From contig LN483072.1 in assembly GCA_900016675.1 (NCBI GenBank), positions 372,001-436,000 of the forward strand: a DNA stretch of 64,000 nucleotides, read 5' to 3'. Both the position numbers and the translations under genes were made by a program. Below the pieces are notes generated by a model that worked only from the letters and a program-made list of their open reading frames with translations, made no database searches and was not told where the DNA came from. Positions 61,102 to 64,000 of the stretch are shown piece after piece. The DNA is from Arthrobacter saudimassiliensis. GTDB taxonomy: Bacteria; Actinomycetota; Actinomycetes; Actinomycetales; Micrococcaceae. Within the stretch, counting starts at the first letter, position 1, and each line of letters opens with the position of its first letter.

Positions 61102-62790
61102 ATGCACTGCATTCCAGAAGAGCCCGAGTTCCCGGACGGCCATCAGGCCGAGAAAGCCGTCTGGGATGCCCTGCGCGCTCAGCTGCCCGATGACGTCGTG
61201 CTGGTCCACTCGGTTCAGCTCCGGAATGTCGGTCGAGAGTACGAGATCGACCTCCTCATCTTGTGCCCCGGCGTCGGCCTGGCCGCCATCGAGGTCAAGG
61301 GCGGCCAGGTCTCGGTTACCAACGGCCAGTGGTACCAGTCGGACCGTTCAGGAAAGCGCAAAATCCAGAGCCCTACTGCACAGTGCCAAAGCGCGGCGCA
61401 TGCCTTCAAAAAGTGGCTTCTGCCCCGGCTTGGCACCCAGCTCGTCAGCAGGTTCGCCCACATCGCCGCTCTGCCCTACACGGATGTTCCGCAGGACTGG
61501 GAAATGGCTGGAACGCCGCGCAGCCTGATCCTCGACCGCTCCGACCTCGCGAATAGCCGGGAGCTCATTCGGGCGGCCATCGAAGACGAGGGCCACAGCG
61601 GCAGCCCGCTGGCGCCGTCGTTCCTGCAACGCATTCTGCCGCATCTTTCCGGCGACCTGGACACAGAGGCAACACCGTCTCTCGGCGCGGCCGAGCTCGA
61701 GGACCTGCAGCAGCAGCTCACCGAACGGCAGAAGGTGCTGTTGGATTCCACCCGGTCCATTCCACGGGCCCGGTTTGTCGGTGGCGCCGGCAGCGGGAAG
61801 ACCTGGCTTGCCGTCGAAAAGGCCCGGCGGCTCGCCAAGGAGGGCAAACGGGTGGGCCTGTTCTGCTACAACAAGGGCCTGGCCGAGCACCTGCGCCGGC
61901 AGACGGCCGGCTGGCGGCACGCCGGCCCGGTGTTCGTCGGCGAGTTCCACGAATACGCCAAGCTACTGGGCGTTCCCGACGGCCTGGGCCAGGCCTACTT
62001 CGACCGGGACATGCCGCAGCAGCTCAAGGACCTGGCCGCTTCCCTGGCAGTCGAGGAGAAGCTGGACGCCGTCGTCGTCGATGAGGCGCAGGACTTCGCG
62101 CCGCTGTGGTGGGAAGCCCTGATGACCTGCCTCAAGAAGCCCGACGACGGCGAGGTCTACGCCTTCACGGATGAGCGGCAGAACGTGTACGGCCGGTGGG
62201 ACGCCGGCAGCGCCGGCTCGGCCATGGACCCGACGGCTGGACTGGTCACCCTGCACATTGACGAAAATTTGCGCAACACCAAGCGGATCGCGCTGACGTT
62301 CAAGGGGTTCGCCGGAGAGCATCTGACTCCGCGAGGCGGCGACGGGGAGCCCGTTCGGCTGGTCGACTGCGCCACCGAAGACGCTTTGGATCTCGCGAGC
62401 GACTGCGTCGACGCGCTCATCGGCGAGGGCTGGGCGCCCAACCAGATCGCCCTACTCACCACGAACAAGCGCCACCCAATCCATCAGGAAGCCTTTGAAA
62501 CGGACAGCATCCCCCAGTACTGGCAGGAATTCCACGACGACGGAGCCGAGTTCTACGGACACGTCCTCGGCTTCAAGGGCCTGGAGCGCTCCGTGGTGAT
62601 CCTGTGCGTCAACGGCTTCAAGGACATGGCGCGCGCCGCGGAGCAGCTCTACGTCGGGTTGTCTCGCGCCCGGTGCCTGTTGGTCGTCGTGGGAGACACG
62701 GAGCTCATTGCTGAAGGCGGCGGGCGGGAGCTTGAGCTCGCGCTGTCCAAGGCGCGGCTTTGGATGCCGATTTTGGGCGAAGAGGTGTGA
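61102..62790 (+). CDS. NERD-domain nuclease / UvrD-like helicase fusion
   Basis: 562 residues; GGGGGAA precedes the ATG. Residues 10-130 form a NERD nuclease-related domain with the acidic site EYEIDLLILCPGVGLAAIEVKGGQV (EVKGG at about 64). A short SF1 helicase follows with FVGGAGSGKTWLAVEKARRLA (about 229-236), AVVVDEAQDFAPLWWEAL (about 326), DERQNVYGR and the final VLGFKGLERSVVILCV and LYVGLSRARCLLVVVGD. NERD-helicase fusions often lie in defence islands and act on foreign DNA. A strong hairpin follows seven bases after the stop codon. Confidence 0.88.
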   Translation: MHCIPEEPEFPDGHQAEKAVWDALRAQLPDDVVLVHSVQLRNVGREYEIDLLILCPGVGLAAIEVKGGQVSVTNGQWYQSDRSGKRKIQSPTAQCQSAAHAFKKWLLPRLGTQLVSRFAHIAALPYTDVPQDWEMAGTPRSLILDRSDLANSRELIRAAIEDEGHSGSPLAPSFLQRILPHLSGDLDTEATPSLGAAELEDLQQQLTERQKVLLDSTRSIPRARFVGGAGSGKTWLAVEKARRLAKEGKRVGLFCYNKGLAEHLRRQTAGWRHAGPVFVGEFHEYAKLLGVPDGLGQAYFDRDMPQQLKDLAASLAVEEKLDAVVVDEAQDFAPLWWEALMTCLKKPDDGEVYAFTDERQNVYGRWDAGSAGSAMDPTAGLVTLHIDENLRNTKRIALTFKGFAGEHLTPRGGDGEPVRLVDCATEDALDLASDCVDALIGEGWAPNQIALLTTNKRHPIHQEAFETDSIPQYWQEFHDDGAEFYGHVLGFKGLERSVVILCVNGFKDMARAAEQLYVGLSRARCLLVVVGDTELIAEGGGRELELALSKARLWMPILGEEV

Positions 62791-62796
62791 AAAGGC

Positions 62797-62832
62797 AAGG
62801 ATGCTGGTGCCTCTCGAGGCACCAGCATCCTT
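62797..62832. terminator. Strong bidirectional hairpin between convergent genes
   Basis: A perfect 16-base-pair stem (AAGGATGCTGGTGCCT and its complement) with loop CTCG. It lies six bases after the NERD-helicase stop and eight bases before the end of the minus-strand gene at 62841, the position of a shared terminator. The T-runs are short. Confidence 0.75.
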
Positions 62833-62840
62833 GGCCGCCC

Positions 62841-63407
62841 CTACCCCTGCGGCACGACTGTCGCTTGCTGCAAAGAGCCAAGCTTGTCACGCACCCAGCG
62901 CTGGCCGTTGGCGTCTGTAAACGTAAGCGATGCGGCATAGTCGCCATTCCCGACAATGGGATGGGTGACGTGCTCATCCGAGAGCACCTCAAGGTACTGC
63001 CCTCCTCCGGCAAAATACCGGCCGGGCGCCAATACCGCCGCCCGGTTCTCCAGCTTGGGAATCTTCGCCTTGCTGGCTGCCACGCCGGCGTCCCGGGTGA
63101 TTTGGAGGTCGTATACGGAAGTATTCGAGCTATTACGGATCTCGACTCCCCACGCTTTACCGGCGTCGGAATGGCGGATCACCGGCCAACAGGCTATCTG
63201 GGAGGCGTGGACCTGCGCCGCTTCCTGGAGCGCACGTTCCTCGCGCTGCATTTCTATGTTTGTGAGCTCCTGGCTGTGCTGCATCGAAGCAGTGGAAGCC
63301 TTCGTCTGCTTTGCCAAATACAACAGCGCGCCAATCGTGGCAACTGCCGCCAGGATTTCGAATATGTTTACTACGCTCTCCACTGTTTCCCCCATGGTCA
63401 TACGCAT
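62841..63407 (-). CDS. Single-pass membrane protein, unknown function
   Basis: About 188 residues. The frame opens at a TTG at 63431, but the ATGs at 63407, 63401 or 63395 are more likely starts (MRMTMGETVESVVN). One membrane helix (NIFEILAAVATIGALLYLAKQT) is followed by a coiled region (MQHSQELTNIEMQREERALQEAAQVHASQIACWPVI) and a beta-sandwich-like C-terminal domain with WGVEIRNSSNTSVYDLQITRD and YAASLTFTDANGQRWVRD. Such proteins, with one helix and a C-terminal small domain resembling DUF4760-like, are found near mobile or defence genes. No family was recognised. Confidence 0.65.
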   Translation of the reverse strand: MRMTMGETVESVVNIFEILAAVATIGALLYLAKQTKASTASMQHSQELTNIEMQREERALQEAAQVHASQIACWPVIRHSDAGKAWGVEIRNSSNTSVYDLQITRDAGVAASKAKIPKLENRAAVLAPGRYFAGGGQYLEVLSDEHVTHPIVGNGDYAASLTFTDANGQRWVRDKLGSLQQATVVPQG

Positions 63408-63616
63408 ACTGTCTAGAAATAGATTGACCAAACGCCCTTGGGCACAGTCAGCCAGCTAAATATAGCCGCCCCGAACCGCTGATCTGCCCCTTGTGGTCAA
63501 CCGTTGCCAAAGCGAAATCTGAGAGCAGCAAACGCGGCAACTCCCCCGAGCGTCATTGGCGACATTGTCTGCGCCTGGTGCTAGGTTGAAGTCGCTTGAT
63601 AACAAGGGGGAGTTAA

Positions 63617-64000
63617 TTGAGTATTGAGTTTGTGGAAGGTACGGCGGCACGTTCGCTGAAACTTTCGGACATGCAGTCCGCTTTGAGGGCGCTTGCGGAT
63701 GCCGTAGCCGATGCCCAGGGTGATCGTACGCTCCAGCCCGTGACGATTATCGCGCCCAGTCGCGCGTCGGCCCGGGACCTGGCCCACTATCTGGGCCGGG
63801 TCCTCAATGAGGGCAGAGGCAGCGCAGCCGTTCGAACAACCACCCTGCGCGATTTGGCCGAAGAACTGGCGGCGTTGAGCAGCCATCTGTCAGGCCGCGC
63901 TCCGCTTCCGGCGATGGTCCGGGAAGGTGCGGTCAGAGCTGTACTCACCGATGCTCCCGGACTGTTTGCAGAGGTCGCAGACCAGCCGGCAACCGCCCGC
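63617..64000 (+). CDS. AddB/PD-(D/E)XK-type exonuclease-helicase subunit (partial, N-terminus only)
   Basis: The first 128 codons are visible from a TTG at 63617 with GGGGGAG upstream; the gene runs off the window. The sequence SIEFVEGTAARSLKLSDMQSAL, TLQPVTIIAPSRASARDLAHYLGRVL and VRTTTLRDLAEELAAL is the usual beginning of actinobacterial AddB-like proteins, whose C-terminal RecB-type nuclease works in double-strand break repair with a UvrD-type helicase. The start region has IAPS, the degenerate Walker-like segment of this family. The partner helicase would be expected just downstream. Confidence 0.65.
   Translation, partial: MSIEFVEGTAARSLKLSDMQSALRALADAVADAQGDRTLQPVTIIAPSRASARDLAHYLGRVLNEGRGSAAVRTTTLRDLAEELAALSSHLSGRAPLPAMVREGAVRAVLTDAPGLFAEVADQPATAR

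Overview
The window is high-GC actinobacterial DNA. Gene content (benABCD with a LuxR-type ATPase regulator, catRBCA, a PelF-type glycosyltransferase, a WXG100-like effector candidate with lipoproteins, TANNNT -10 boxes and leaderless starts) suggests a Micrococcaceae member such as Arthrobacter or a close relative. The genus is inferred, not proven. No rRNA, tRNA, CRISPR array, transposase or integrase was found.

Region 1 (1-7.4 kb) is ordinary metabolism: a gluconate-dehydrogenase-subunit-3-like gene cut by the window edge, a zinc alcohol dehydrogenase, an AraC regulator facing a VOC protein, a second VOC protein, a small membrane protein and a UshA-like metallophosphatase. Region 2 (6.1-19.8 kb) is a complete benzoate-to-muconolactone module: BenE and BenK importers, the BenABC dioxygenase, the BenD dehydrogenase, a large LuxR/LAL regulator, and catR-catB-catC-catA on the minus strand. 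Upstream of benE, catA and catR I find the same motif, read on the minus strand as TCTCAAT-N13-GTATTT, placed 21 or 22 nt before a TANNNT -10 box. This is a candidate shared operator for the pathway.

Region 3 (19.8-27.4 kb) has three hypothetical proteins, a compact Pel-like exopolysaccharide operon (PelG-like membrane protein, PelF glycosyltransferase, GHL15-like hydrolase) and a PAP2-like membrane protein. Region 4 (27.5-33.2 kb) is the most unusual part. A 630-residue protein with a WXG100/LXG-like helical N-terminus and a C-terminal GHSWG serine-hydrolase domain is followed, with an ATGA overlap, by seven tandem paralogous lipoprotein genes. This looks like a secreted lipase-type effector with an expanded, mosaic array of immunity lipoproteins. 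Region 5 (33.3-36.5 kb) holds an old-yellow-enzyme/FAD reductase and a D-2-hydroxyacid dehydrogenase.

Region 6 (36.5-62.8 kb) is a defence island: McrBC; a helicase-DUF3883 / DUF1156 methylase / HEPN-DUF499 ATPase cassette with a small leader gene; an unrecognised 631-residue protein; a PLD-helicase-DUF3427 protein facing a GIY-YIG nuclease; a HelD-like helicase facing a NERD-helicase. In the cassette the methylase has lost two zinc-ribbon cysteines, and the DUF499 protein carries an intact HEPN RNase motif (RNAVMH). The window ends in the start of an AddB-like nuclease gene.
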